12,493 nt of DNA from Polyrhizophydium stewartii (Eukaryota; Chytridiomycota; Chytridiomycetes; Rhizophydiales): assembly GCA_027604665.1 (NCBI GenBank), contig JADGIZ010000513.1, positions 1 through 12,493 on the forward strand, in the 5' to 3' direction. Under the pieces are notes generated by a model. It saw only the letters and a list, made by a program, of their open reading frames with translations. It made no database searches and was not told the origin of the DNA. The translations under genes and the position numbers were made by a program. Positions within the stretch are counted from its first letter, which is position 1. Every line of letters begins with the position of its first letter. This document shows positions 1-9,100 of the stretch, in pieces.

Positions 1-774
1 AACGTTATCAAGCGGCAGGTAAGCGTGAGAAATGAGCGGGTTCTCCAAGGCGGTGTCAGGGGAGGGGGGAGCAGAGGCAAAAGGCGGTGAGCGCCTCGAC
101 GCCAGGGCCGGCACACATGCGGGGGGCGACGACAGGGCGGCGGGCAGGGGCATGAAGGCTGGATCATCGCCGCAGGGCAGGCATCGCTGGATCGGAGCTG
201 CTGCAAGTGCTGATGGGCATCCGAAGCGTTCCTCGCCGCATCGGGTGCCGGGGACAACACCACCGTCGCTTGCTTGGTTCCGCATTGATGGCGGTCGATC
301 ATCCCCAAAGATGAGAGCCGGCCACGAGCGCCGGCAGTTCACGAAAGCGCTGGAGGTCTCGCAGCTACGGAGTCTGCATACGCCCGTCGTAAAACCGAAA
401 GAGACGTACAAAGACACCCTCTGAAGTTGAGTACGCCGCCTGTCTTTCAGGATTGTGTGAGCTGCTGTGTTTACGAGGGCCGGCGTGCCAGCCCTCCTGA
501 ATCCGCCATGATGATAGACCTTGCTTCGTGCCAAGCGCACTCTCGTGTTTGAGTCCAGTATTTTGGCCTGCAATGTGCTTTTTACTCGCTGCCGCGCCAA
601 AACCAATGTCCTTGCTATCCATGTGCAAGTCGACTTTAGGATATCCACCCTATTTCTTGCGGGCATCCGATGCTGTGATGACGTGCAAACAGTCACCGAT
701 GTCACGGAGCAGGTGGTCCGTCGATAATCGAGTCTGAATACAGGTATATTTTCCAGTGAGTTGTGTGCTTTTGA
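1..774 (-). other. Long minus-strand open frame running off the left edge, uncertain
   Basis: Reading leftward, the frame after the TGA at 777-775 stays open for 258 codons to base 1. I checked this triplet by triplet. In-frame ATGs lie at 666, 285 and 153. The final stretch reads as Ser/Pro/Ala-rich and ends with ENPLISHAYLPLDNV, which looks more protein-like than the upstream part. The upstream part is rich in Arg, Ser, Thr and Cys and looks like untranslated sequence. A divergent gene starting near 285 or 153 and sharing a promoter region with the exchanger is possible. The frame could also be chance. No domain is recognised. Confidence 0.25.
19..24 (+). other. Possible splice donor of a plus-strand gene entering from the left
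   Basis: CAG|GTAAGC at 16-24 is close to an ideal eukaryotic donor and uses a hexamer seen at several real introns in this window. It could end an exon of a plus-strand gene lying mainly outside the window, with plus frame 1 ending ...NVIKRQ. No clear CTGAC branch plus acceptor follows within about 150 nt, so this is weak. It conflicts with the minus-strand open frame over the same bases. Confidence 0.2.
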
Positions 775-1206
775 TCACAACAACTGTCGCGGTCAAACCA
801 CACATGCCGAGGACACGCCAAGCTCTATGTGTGAATAGATTGCCTCTTGAAATGCTTATAATCGTGCGTCTGGCTCGTGCGATGCAAGAACCCGAGCTCA
901 CAGGTTCGCGCAAGTACTGCAATCATTTTCGCTCGCAGCAGAGCCTGGTTGTTGTCGGCTGCCGGCTGGCATCAGCTGTATCAACCATGTGCCTTTGTCT
1001 TTCAAGGCACAACGTCGGCTCAGGGTTCGAGTCCAGCCGATAGCCGGAGCCGCATAGCATCCGCGGAAATCATGGCGCCAGCATGATCGATATCCGTGCT
1101 TTCCGCTACTTGCCTCAAGCGCCGTCGCACAAACTGCAGCAAACACTGGCGCCGACGGCAAACCTTTAGACACGACGACCTCGAGGATACAAACAGACCG
1201 GCCGCC

Positions 1207-3625
1207 ATGAGCATCGACATCATATCGCGCTCGAGCAACCACACAAGCGAGTGTGGCACGCTTTCAGCGCCGCACTCGGAGCACGACGCCTTCGTGGGCA
1301 TCCTCCTCATGCTCGCAACCCTGACCATCGCCCTCAACTTGGCGCACTTTCTCAAGCACAAAAACTTTACATATCTCGGCGAGTCGGCCGTGTACATCCT
1401 GCTCGGTGTGTCTATCCCCCCCGCGCTGCCCTCACCGGCGCATTAGCGTATGGCGCACCCCGCCGTCGCCCTGCTGCGTGGGCCGCTGCAACCCTGAGAT
1501 GCGGAACGCGCCGGCGCGCGTGTTTGCTGGGCATCCTAGAGTCGGCCGACGCGTCGCCTGCGCGGCCGCCGGCTCGCCTCGTCCACAACGGCGGCGCTCA
1601 CACACCCCGCTCTGCGGCACGCACATGCGCACGCACACTCGCAACCCACCTCGACTCAGGCTTGCTTGTTTCTGCGGGCTGGACATCACTGTCATACGAC
1701 CCGCACAACACGGCCATCCAGCTCAACTCCGAGTTCTTTTCGCTCGTACTCCTGCCGCCGATCATTTTTGAGGTTAGAGGCGGCATCGGATCGGTCTTGC
1801 GAAGCTCCTTTGCCTGCTATAACTAACGCACATTTCTTTCCTCGCTACTTGCTGTGGAAAACATTTTCGCACTCGTGATTGCACTGGCACCGCAGGGTGG
1901 ATTCAACCTGCAGCGCAAGTCGTTTTTCAACAACATCATTCCGATCCTCAGTCTGGCACTCCTCGGCGCCTTTTACTCGACCTTTGTCACGTCGGTGATT
2001 ATGTGGGGATTTTCGCAGCTCATCTACGAGACCGGATGGACAATGATCGAAGCGCTCGTGTTTGGGTCCATCATCTCATCAACGGATCCCGTGACGGTTC
2101 TCTCGTTGCTTCCGTCGTCGGTCGACCGCCGGCTCTACATGCTCATTTTTGGCGAGAGCGCGCTTAACGACGCCGTTGCCATTATCCTCTACCGCTTCTT
2201 CACGGGGCTGCAGGCCGAGGCGTCAGACCTTGGCGTGTTTCCTTTCCTTGTGTCCGTGATTGCCAGCTTTGGCGTCTTTCTTGGCTCGTTTTGCGTCGGC
2301 ATCTTTTGCGCCCTTGTGTTTGCCAAGATCACCAAACATGTGTGGATCGAGGGTTACGAAGGAGCGATTTACGAGATGGTCATGCTCTTTGTCTTTGCGT
2401 ACTCGAGTTACCTGCTTGCCGAGGTGCTCTCGCTCACGGGAATCATCAGCATCTTCTTTTGCGGAATCGCCATGTCGCACTATGCGTACAGCAATTTGAC
2501 AGACCTGACCAAGCGCAGCATGAAGGTGGGGCGGTCGGATCTCATACTGTGGGGTGAGACGGCGCTCGCAGCGGCCTGGCTCGCTGACCACTTCGCGCGT
2601 CGCGCCGTGGCGGTTCCCAGGTTGCGATTCGAATGCTCTGTCTCATGTGCGAGGGCTTCATCTTCCTTTATCTCGGCTTGGGCCTGCTGTCGTTCAACAT
2701 TGTTTACGATCCCGTGTTCATCTTTTGTGCGATCCTGGCTATTCTCGTGTCGCGCACGCATGTGTTCATCATCTGCTCGCTGGCGCGCTTCTTCCCCGGT
2801 CAGCCGCCGATTCCGATTAACCAGCAGACGCTCATCTGGTTCTCTGGGCTGCGTGGCGCCGTCGCTTTTGCGCTCGGGGTCACGTTCCTGGACCACCCTG
2901 ACTTTGGCAGCGCAATCAAGGGCCTCATCTTTGGCACGACGGTGATCGTCGTGGTCACGACCGTGCTTGTCTTTGGCGGCCTCACGCCGTACATGCTCAG
3001 GTGGCTCAAGATCGTCGATGGCGAAGGGAACAGCGGCACCGATGGGCATGGGGAGCACCGCGCGCTGCCAACAGCCGAAGCCGGCGCGGCGGGTGCAGCA
3101 TCCGGAGCCGCTGCTGCCGCGCATGGTGGCCACGGTGGTGCCGGAGGCCACGGCGGCGGTGGCGGCGGTGGCCACGGCGGCGGTGGCGGCGGTGGCCACG
3201 GCGGACAGGAGATCGGCCCCGGCGCCGAGGATGCCGAAAACGTCATCACTGAGGAGGATCTCGAGCAACCCGTGTTTGGCTTCCTGTACCGCTTCGACGC
3301 AAAGTATATCCGTCCGCACTTTTCGCACCAGGCAAAGGACCACATCCAGGCGCTCGAGGTGATCCAGCGACGTGAGTCGCGCCGCGAGTCCGTGCGGGCG
3401 TCGCGCACGGCGTCCGTCATGGACGGACTCCCACGCCACAGCTTGCACAGCCTGGCGGGCAGTTTCCCCCACACGCATATGGCTGCCGGCGGCATCGTTG
3501 CATCGCCGCTCGCTACTGCGACAAAGAAGAACGATGTCATCGATGAGTACGACGACAAAGCCAAGCTCATCAACAAGACCAACACGGTCGACGAGATTCC
3601 GCTCGAGGCTGTCAACCTTAATTGA
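1207..3625 (+). CDS. Na+/H+ exchanger, CPA1 family, intracellular (NHE6/7/9- or NHE8-like) type
   Basis: It exchanges luminal or external protons for Na+ or K+ and so controls organelle pH and volume. Four exons, 1207-1405, 1660-1772, 1896-2525 and 2621-3625, give 648 residues. The spliced joins restore family motifs: ILLG|LLVSAGW, LPPIIFE|GGFNLQ and RSMK|VAIRM. Visible landmarks are LPPIIF (98-103), the unwound-helix motif STDPVTV (166-172), FGESALNDAV (189-198) with the ion-binding Asn195-Asp196 pair, MSHY in the eighth conserved segment, and SGLRGA (389-394). About 11-12 hydrophobic segments fill residues 20-460. The cytosolic tail has a His/Gly-rich insert (482-511), then a segment reading FLYRFDAKYIRPHF, as in endosomal NHEs, and an Arg/Ser-rich phosphorylatable region. 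The start ATG sits in GCCGCCATGAG, a strong initiation context. An in-frame ATG at 1096 is possible but adds no family sequence. The endosomal or vacuolar location is inferred from family resemblance. Confidence 0.95.
1406..1659 (+). other. Intron 1 of the Na+/H+ exchanger gene
   Basis: A 254-nt phase-1 intron with donor GTGTGT and acceptor ACTCAG. The join makes a Gly codon from G|GC and gives the continuous segment ILLGLLVSAGW expected in the exchanger family. It is the longest intron seen in the window. Confidence 0.85.
1773..1895 (+). other. Intron 2 of the Na+/H+ exchanger gene
   Basis: A 123-nt phase-0 intron with donor GTTAGA, a CTAAC branch sequence near 1822-1826 and acceptor CCGCAG. 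Removing it joins PPIIFE to GGFNLQ, matching the family pattern PPIIF-x-G-(F/Y). Confidence 0.85.
2526..2620 (+). other. Intron 3 of the Na+/H+ exchanger gene
   Basis: A 95-nt phase-0 intron with donor GTGGGG, a CTGAC branch sequence at 2583-2587 and acceptor TCCCAG. Removing it joins RSMK to VAIRMLCLMCEGFIF, restoring the helix that carries the conserved Glu of the family (ENFIF/EGFIF). Confidence 0.85.
3122..3208 (+). repeat. His/Gly-rich in-frame repeat in the exchanger tail
   Basis: It encodes residues about 482-511, with isolated histidines spaced by runs of glycine. Two perfect 24-nt tandem units, each starting CACGGCGGCGGTGGC, lie at 3149-3172 and 3173-3196, followed by a partial third. 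The 24-nt period keeps the frame. Expansion by replication slippage is likely, so length may vary between strains. Confidence 0.9.
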
Positions 3626-4057
3626 AGCCCATGCGTCCCAGGCTCTCGCGGACTACTTTCAGGACCGAATGCGCTCGATGCTCTCTGCACGTGGCACACA
3701 TTGACCCGCACACTCAGCCCCTTCTTGTTTGACAGCATTGCTTGCCCGGCACTCTCCCGGCACACACATCCCCACACCTGCCCTCATTTCAACAAGCATT
3801 CACTGGCACGCATGGCTGTGTAAAGCAAGAGAGCACGCACATGCGAGAGCAGGTTAAATCAAATGAAATAAGGTCTGCGCGGAGGAAGGTGCGGGAGGAG
3901 AGCAATGGCCGTCAGCAATCATCAAAGCTGGGTTCCAAATGGGGGGGCTGTCGAGCAAGCAATCAAAATAGCCGCGGGTTGCTCACCTACACACACACAC
4001 ACACACACAATTAAAGAACATGATAGGCCTTGCACCGAGCGCGCGCCGTTGGAGGCG
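3626..4057. other. Convergent intergenic region
   Basis: It lies between the stop of the plus-strand exchanger and the stop of the minus-strand acidic ORF, so it should contain both 3' untranslated regions. Candidate poly(A) signals for the exchanger are AAATAAG near 3867-3872 and AATTAAA at 4009-4015, neither canonical. No coding sequence is supported. Confidence 0.7.
3989..4009. repeat. AC/GT dinucleotide microsatellite
   Basis: A run of about ten AC units, directly followed by AATTAAAG. It lies in the shared 3' region of two convergent genes and is likely length-variable. Confidence 0.95.
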
Positions 4058-4779
4058 TCATCGACCCACAAGCGGCACGGCAAGCAGGATATCGAGTGTG
4101 CGCTCTAAGCGAATCAAGTCTGCAAGAGCTGCGGCGATGGCGCGCGGGGATGCGTCGCGGACGGGAGGTTCGGTCGCCAAGTCCCCGTTGTGGTCGAGCA
4201 CCCTTGCGCGCAGCAGCCTCAGCCGCTTCTCAAAGCCCATGCGGAGCGAAAGGGCGTGCTGAAGCGGCAGCGTCGCGGCAGCCTCGTCGTCGAGCATCGG
4301 CCGTGGTAATGCGACCGCGGGCGAGTATGGCGTGTCGGTATCGTTGTCGCTGTCCTGGTGATCTTCATCGCCACTGCTGTCATCATAATCGTCATCTGGG
4401 TCTGGGATGCCGCTGCCGCTGCCCCCGTCGTCTTCGTCCGCGTTGTTGTCGTATTCGTCTTCGGCCGGGGCAAAGCCGCGGACAGCAGCGTAGTGATAGT
4501 CATCTTCGTCCTCCAAGTCGTCCTCAAAGTCGCTGTCATCGCTATCAAAGGAGTCGTCGTCGTCGTCGTCATCATCGTCATCGTCGTCGGCGTCATCGTC
4601 CAGTGTGTCAAGATCAAAACTGACGTCGAGGCCGCCGTAATTGCCATCGCCATCGAGGTCTTCGAAGCCATCAAGGCCGCCGAGGCCGTCGAGGCCGTCG
4701 AGAAGGAGGTCACGCCTGCTGGCGCCCGAACGGCGGCTGCTGGCCCGACTGCGGCGGCTGCTTGAGCGGCCGCCATCGA

Positions 4780-4822
<43 letters not shown>

Positions 4823-5857
4823 CGAGTGCGCGGGGTCGCCGAGGCCGTCGAACGAGTCGCTGTCGTCCGAGGGCACGCTGCTTGTGCGGGGCATGCTGAC
4901 AGGGCTTCGAAGCAGCAGGCCGACGGGGCTGCGCAGCGGCGCGCCGATGGGGCTGCGGATCGGGTCGGGGATGCGCACCATGGCGGGCGGCGTGCGCGAG
5001 CGTGCGCGCGAGCCGCTACGGTCGCGCATGCTCGAAGGCCGCGGGGCGGCTGGTGCTGGTGCGGGGCTGCGTGCTGCGGCGGCGGCCGGGCCTGCGCCTG
5101 AATCTGACGCTGCGACGGCGTCCAAGTCGGCGGGGTCGTCGGTGCCGTGCGTGGGCGGCGACGGCCACACGCGCCGCAGCGCGGGCCCGAGCACGAGCGC
5201 CGGTGGCAGCGGCCGTGCGGGTGAGGCGCTGCCGGGGCCTCCGTCGCCGTCGTCGTCGTCCGCCTCGACACCGCCCCCTCTGTCGGCATCGCCGCGACGC
5301 CGCTGTCGGCGGCGGCGACGACTGCGCCGGCGCCTGCGGCCGCGCACGCCGTCGCCGCTGCGCTCGCGCTCCGGGGCGACCTCGAGCGCCCACGCAACCG
5401 CCAGCGCGGGCCGCGGCGTCGGCGGAGCGGAGGCTGGCGCCGCTGCTATCAACGGCTCAGGCGGCCCGGGCGGCTCAGACGTCTCCTGGTGCTGCGCCGT
5501 GGCGGCCACGGCGCTCGCGGCAGGCGGCGACGGCGCACGGCGGCGGCTGCGCGACCGCACGGGCGGCTCGACAAACGAAAGCCGGCGCGCGCCGCCCGCG
5601 GCTGCTGCCGGCTGAGCCGCCGCCGCGGCCGAGTCGCCGTCGCTGTGCGCGGCCGCCAAGTAGTTGTCGCCGTGCGTGTCGCCGTCGCTGTCGCTGGCCG
5701 TGTCGACGCTGAGCCGCGGGCGGCGACCGCGGCCGCGGCCTTCAGAGGCAGGCGCCGGAGCCACCAGAGTTGGATGCTGCTGCGGCTGCTGTTGCGGGGG
5801 TGGTGGTGGCGGGCTGGCGGTGCGCGCGGGTGCCGGGGGAGGCCACAGCAGCGGCAT
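4058..5857 (-). CDS. Hypothetical acidic, Arg/Ser-rich disordered protein
   Basis: A single-exon frame of about 599 residues from the ATG at 5857, which has A at -3. The frame is also open upstream to 5914, but 5881 is only a TTG. No enzyme domain is recognised. In order it shows a Pro/Gln-rich N-terminus (about 3-29), SerAsp and Ala-rich stretches, a very basic Arg cluster (about 170-190) that could act as a nuclear signal, three tandem RSP-type motifs (RSPIG, RSPVG, RSPVS), two runs of exactly 12 Asp (346-357 and 424-435) inside long Asp/Ser/Glu tracts, and a more ordered, likely helical C-terminus rich in Leu, Arg and Ala ending LLAVPLVGR. The composition resembles nuclear, chromatin or nucleolar acidic proteins, but that is a guess. 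Several other frames are also open here because of high GC, so being open is weak evidence. The Asp runs with adjoining casein-kinase-type Ser/Asp sites and the ordered C-terminus favour this frame. It could also be a 3' exon of the upstream LRR gene (see findings). Confidence 0.6.
4553..4588 (-). repeat. GAY trinucleotide tract encoding 12 aspartates
   Basis: On the coding strand this is 12 Asp codons, mostly GAC with some interspersed GAT. It gives the second Asp run of the acidic protein. The codon mixture suggests it is older than, or selected relative to, the pure tract at 4787-4822. Confidence 0.9.
4787..4822 (-). repeat. Pure (GAC)12 tract encoding 12 aspartates
   Basis: On the plus strand this is twelve GTC units without interruption. 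It gives the first Asp run of the acidic protein. A pure tract of this kind is expected to be length-polymorphic. Confidence 0.95.
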
Positions 5858-6123
5858 CGTGCATCGGCGCGTCGTGGGCAACCCACCGGACAGGTGCCTG
5901 CAGGCTCCTCATCCCGACCCCGCCACCCCGGCACCATCGTCGCTGCCCCCGGCCCGTGCTCGCCCGCGCCAGGCGCCAGGCCGCCATGCCCGGCGCCGCG
6001 ATCTCCCGCGCACAGGGCCTGGCACCGCCATCCGTGGAGCACCCAGGCGCGCGCCGGCCCGAGCTCGCCGGACCCACCCCGGTCACCAGCACACAAATCC
6101 GTCGTTCATGCTCGGGCAATCCG
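5858..6123. other. Short GC-rich gap between two minus-strand genes
   Basis: 266 nt between the stop of the LRR gene (6126-6124) and the ATG of the acidic ORF. If the two are separate genes it must hold the end of one transcript and the promoter of the next, which is tight. No AATAAA was seen. A CTGCAG acceptor-like site ends at 5898 on the minus strand, in a position that would open the acidic frame. No other coding sequence is supported. Confidence 0.5.
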
Positions 6124-9100
6124 TCACGCAGCGCCCTGAACGGCCGACTCGCTCACGCCGCCCGGCCAGTTGAAAGGATTGCCTTCCATGTTCCTGTACG
6201 GCCGGATCAGCACCAGAGCCGCGCAATACGCACAGGCGCCAGCGGCGACTCACACGCTGCACTGGCCCAGCAGCCGCGCCGAGATCGGCCGCGCCGGGAA
6301 CTTGTTGAACGACAGATCACTGAGCCGCCAGTTAGCTTCAAAAAGCTCCGGCAGCTTCGGACGAGACCGGGCGCTGCTCACATGAGCCCGATCGATGGGA
6401 GATGGCCATCAAGAGGCGGCAGCGCCGTCAGCTGGTTCTTGGACAGATCGCTTTGGAGCACGAGAATGGTCAGCCGCCAAGCGAAGCCCGACACACAAAA
6501 CCAGGCGGCGCAACACGCACAGAACAGAGAGCTTCGGGAGGCCTGCGAAAATATCGGGGATGCTCTCAAGCTGGTTCTCGCCAAGATCGCTGCGGCCGCA
6601 TGATCAGTTGGCTGCGAAGACCCCAAGCCGCACATCGCGCCTGCGCCGCTTACATGGCCTGCATTTCGCGCAGTTGGCGCAGCGTCTCGGGCAGGGTCCT
6701 GAGCTGATTGCGCGGCGCAACTCTGTATACATGTGGCTTGCGTCAGCGTGCACCAGGACAGGCTCGAGATCAAGAACACGCATGTTGGGCGTCGGACTCA
6801 CAGGCGGCTGAGCTCGCGCAGCCGGCCGATCGAGTCAGGCAGCTGCGAGATGGCGTTGTCGCCAATGTCCCTGGTTGGAGCCGCATCACGCATGCCCAGT
6901 CAGCACACTGAGAGACTACGCCGCGTCAAACCGACTCAACAAAACTTGGCCCCTCACAGGTTGATCAGGAGCGCCATGTTGCCGATGCAGTCAGGCAGCG
7001 CCTTGAGCTTGTTTCCTTTGAGATGGCTGGACGTGGATACCACCGCTATCAGCAGCCAGGGCCGTACCGCGTCGCCAATCGATAACCTAATCGCACTCAC
7101 AGCATCCGCAAGTTGGTGAGCGCCCCGATCGATTCCGGCAGAACTTCAATGTCATTGTCGCTCAGGTCGCTACATCGACGCCGTCAGCAAGCGATGCCAG
7201 TGTTACAGTCAATCTCGCACAGTACCCACATCACGCTCAAGCGGGTCAGGACGCCAATCGACTCGGGCACGCTCTTGAGCTTGCACGATGACGCAAACCT
7301 GCCGCACGCAAAAAAAGACAGAACGGCAAGGTCAGCAAGTCCGATTCACGCGAGAGCCCAAATGATGCGCGTCCAAGCTGCAAACCCACAGCATCAGAAG
7401 CGTCCAAAAGTTGGAAATCCAGTCAGGCAGCGTCGTGATGGGGTTTCCGCTGATGCTCCTGTATCCGCGCGTGAGCACATGCCCGAAAGCCCAAGCGCAA
7501 AGCACACCGCCTCCAGCGCCTCCTCCACTCACAAGCGCGTCAGCTGCGTGAGCGCGGCAATCGAGTCCGGCAGCGACGCAATGTGGTTGTTTTCGAGCTT
7601 GCTGCAGACACCAAAGCAACGCAACAAAGGCGTTAGCTGAACAACAAAATCAGGCCCACGGTTGTCGCTGGCTCCCTGGCGCCGCGCCACCACCCACAGG
7701 ATACGCAGCGACTCGAGCTGGCCAAACGAGTCCGGCAGCGCACGCAGCTTGCAGTTGTTCATCGCTCTGCCGATGCACATGCACGTTTCCGATGGTCAGC
7801 CGCCGGTTTCCTGTCCAAGTCAAAGGCCACCAGCACATGCAAAAGAGTGCTCGCTTACAGATCGTCCAGGTGCGTGAGGCGCGAAAACGACTCAGGGAGC
7901 ACCGCAATGTTGGTATTGGCAAGCCATCTAGCCAGTGCAGTCAATCCCCAGCCGTCAGCAGCCGAAACCATAAAGCGGCGCTCAAGACGCATATGCAAGC
8001 ACGACTTACAGCGTCGAAAGCTGGCGCAGGTTGCCAAACCACTCGGGGATCGCCTCGATAGGGTTTTCCTCGAGCATCCTGCGGTCGCGCAAGCCGCCTG
8101 TCAGTAGCATTATCAGTGCATAAACGCCGCCGACGAACACTCGACGCACAAAAAGTTGAGCGACTGCAGATGCGACATGGATGGCGGCAGCATCGTGAGC
8201 CGATTCTTGGACAGCGACCTATCTAGCAAGTCAGCGCAACCAAAGTAAACACTGGCGACAGACTCCGTGGCATTAGAGACTCACAAGAGCTCCAGGCTCT
8301 CGAGCTGGCTGATGGAATCCGGAAGCGATTCTATGCGATTGCCGTCGGCGTACCTGGCGCGGTCGGCGTGTTGTTGAGTCAGCAAGCGCTGGCGAGCACA
8401 TCTCACAGTCCTCCCCGGCCCCGACAACCGCGGCGCTTGCTTACAGCATGACCAGATTGCGCATGCCGCCGATAGCCGCAGGCAGCCGCTTGAGGCTGTT
8501 GAACGAGAGCGTGCTGAGCGACGACCAGCCAGTGTGAGTGCCAGCACTTGACCGCAAGGCAGCATCGGCCATGGCGACAACTCACAGCGTCACGAGTCGC
8601 GGGAAGTTGCCAAAACTGTCCGGCAGCTCCTCGATTTCGTTGTATCCCAGGTTGCTGGAGACAGGAGGACCAAAGGTGCCGCAGTCAGCAGATTGCTCAA
8701 CTGCCAGCGACCAGCAAAGCATTTCGCGAAGAGTCTGTCCGCACCAGGCCACAAGCCGCGAGAGCCTTCCAAACGAGTCCGGCAGCGCGACCAGCCGCGT
8801 GCTTTCGGCGTTGCTGTAAAGGTGTCAGCTCTCACGAATCCACCAGCGCTGGCGCGTATCGGCAATACAACGCACAAACTCGTGAGCATGGTGAGGTTGC
8901 CAATCGAGTCGGGGAGATGCTCGATATGGTTGAACGGTATGCGGCTGCCCGCGCTCACGTCAGCACCCTCGTTGCGCTGCTCGCCGCTGCTTCTCCAAAA
9001 GCGACTGCACGCACAGATCGCGAAGACTCTGCAACTGGCCAATTGTATCCGGCAGGGCCGCAAGGTCGCAGCCTTCAAGATCCCTGCACGTGGTGCGCGC

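Larger units (their letters stand above)
1..1206. other. Left flank with no confidently recognised gene
   Basis: This stretch is less GC-rich than the rest of the window, and its short plus-strand ORFs show no domain I recognise. Its right part must hold the promoter and 5' untranslated region of the Na+/H+ exchanger that starts at 1207. Two items inside it are listed separately: a long minus-strand open frame and a splice-donor-like sequence at the extreme left. I saw no convincing RNA gene or mobile element. Confidence 0.6.

Noticed and set aside
1021..1040. tRNA-like T-loop sequence GGTTCGAGTCC
   Set aside because: Only two of the five T-stem pairs form (G-C, G-C, then G/A, A/G, C/C mismatches), and no matching acceptor stem lies about 70 nt upstream.
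1251..1826. Single 191-codon plus-strand ORF as an independent gene
   Set aside because: Only its part at 1660-1772 is coding, as exon 2 of the exchanger; the rest is intron sequence or another frame of exon 1.
2480..3478. Minus-strand frame of over 300 codons across the exchanger
   Set aside because: Antisense to well-conserved exchanger coding sequence and without a recognisable domain. Its Ala/Thr repeats mirror the His/Gly tract.
4219..5397. Second minus-strand frame with Thr/Met runs
   Set aside because: Its Thr and Met tracts are the +1 readings of the GAC/GAT runs of the acidic ORF, a shadow frame.
4641..5615. Long plus-strand frame opposite the acidic ORF
   Set aside because: It is rich in Ser/Arg/Ala from GC-rich codons read antisense. 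The minus frame has the structured Asp runs and ordered C-terminus, and other overlapping frames are open only because stops are rare at this GC.
5879..5881. Start of the acidic ORF at 5881
   Set aside because: The codon is TTG. The first ATG is at 5857, with a purine at -3.
5770..6603. Plus-strand frame of 277 codons spanning the end of the LRR gene
   Set aside because: It runs antisense through several validated LRR exons and introns and has no domain.
6382..9083. Regularly spaced similar segments suggesting a CRISPR-like array
   Set aside because: The similar units are 69-nt LRR coding exons with diverged sequence, separated by introns carrying splice signals. They are not identical short repeats with unique spacers.
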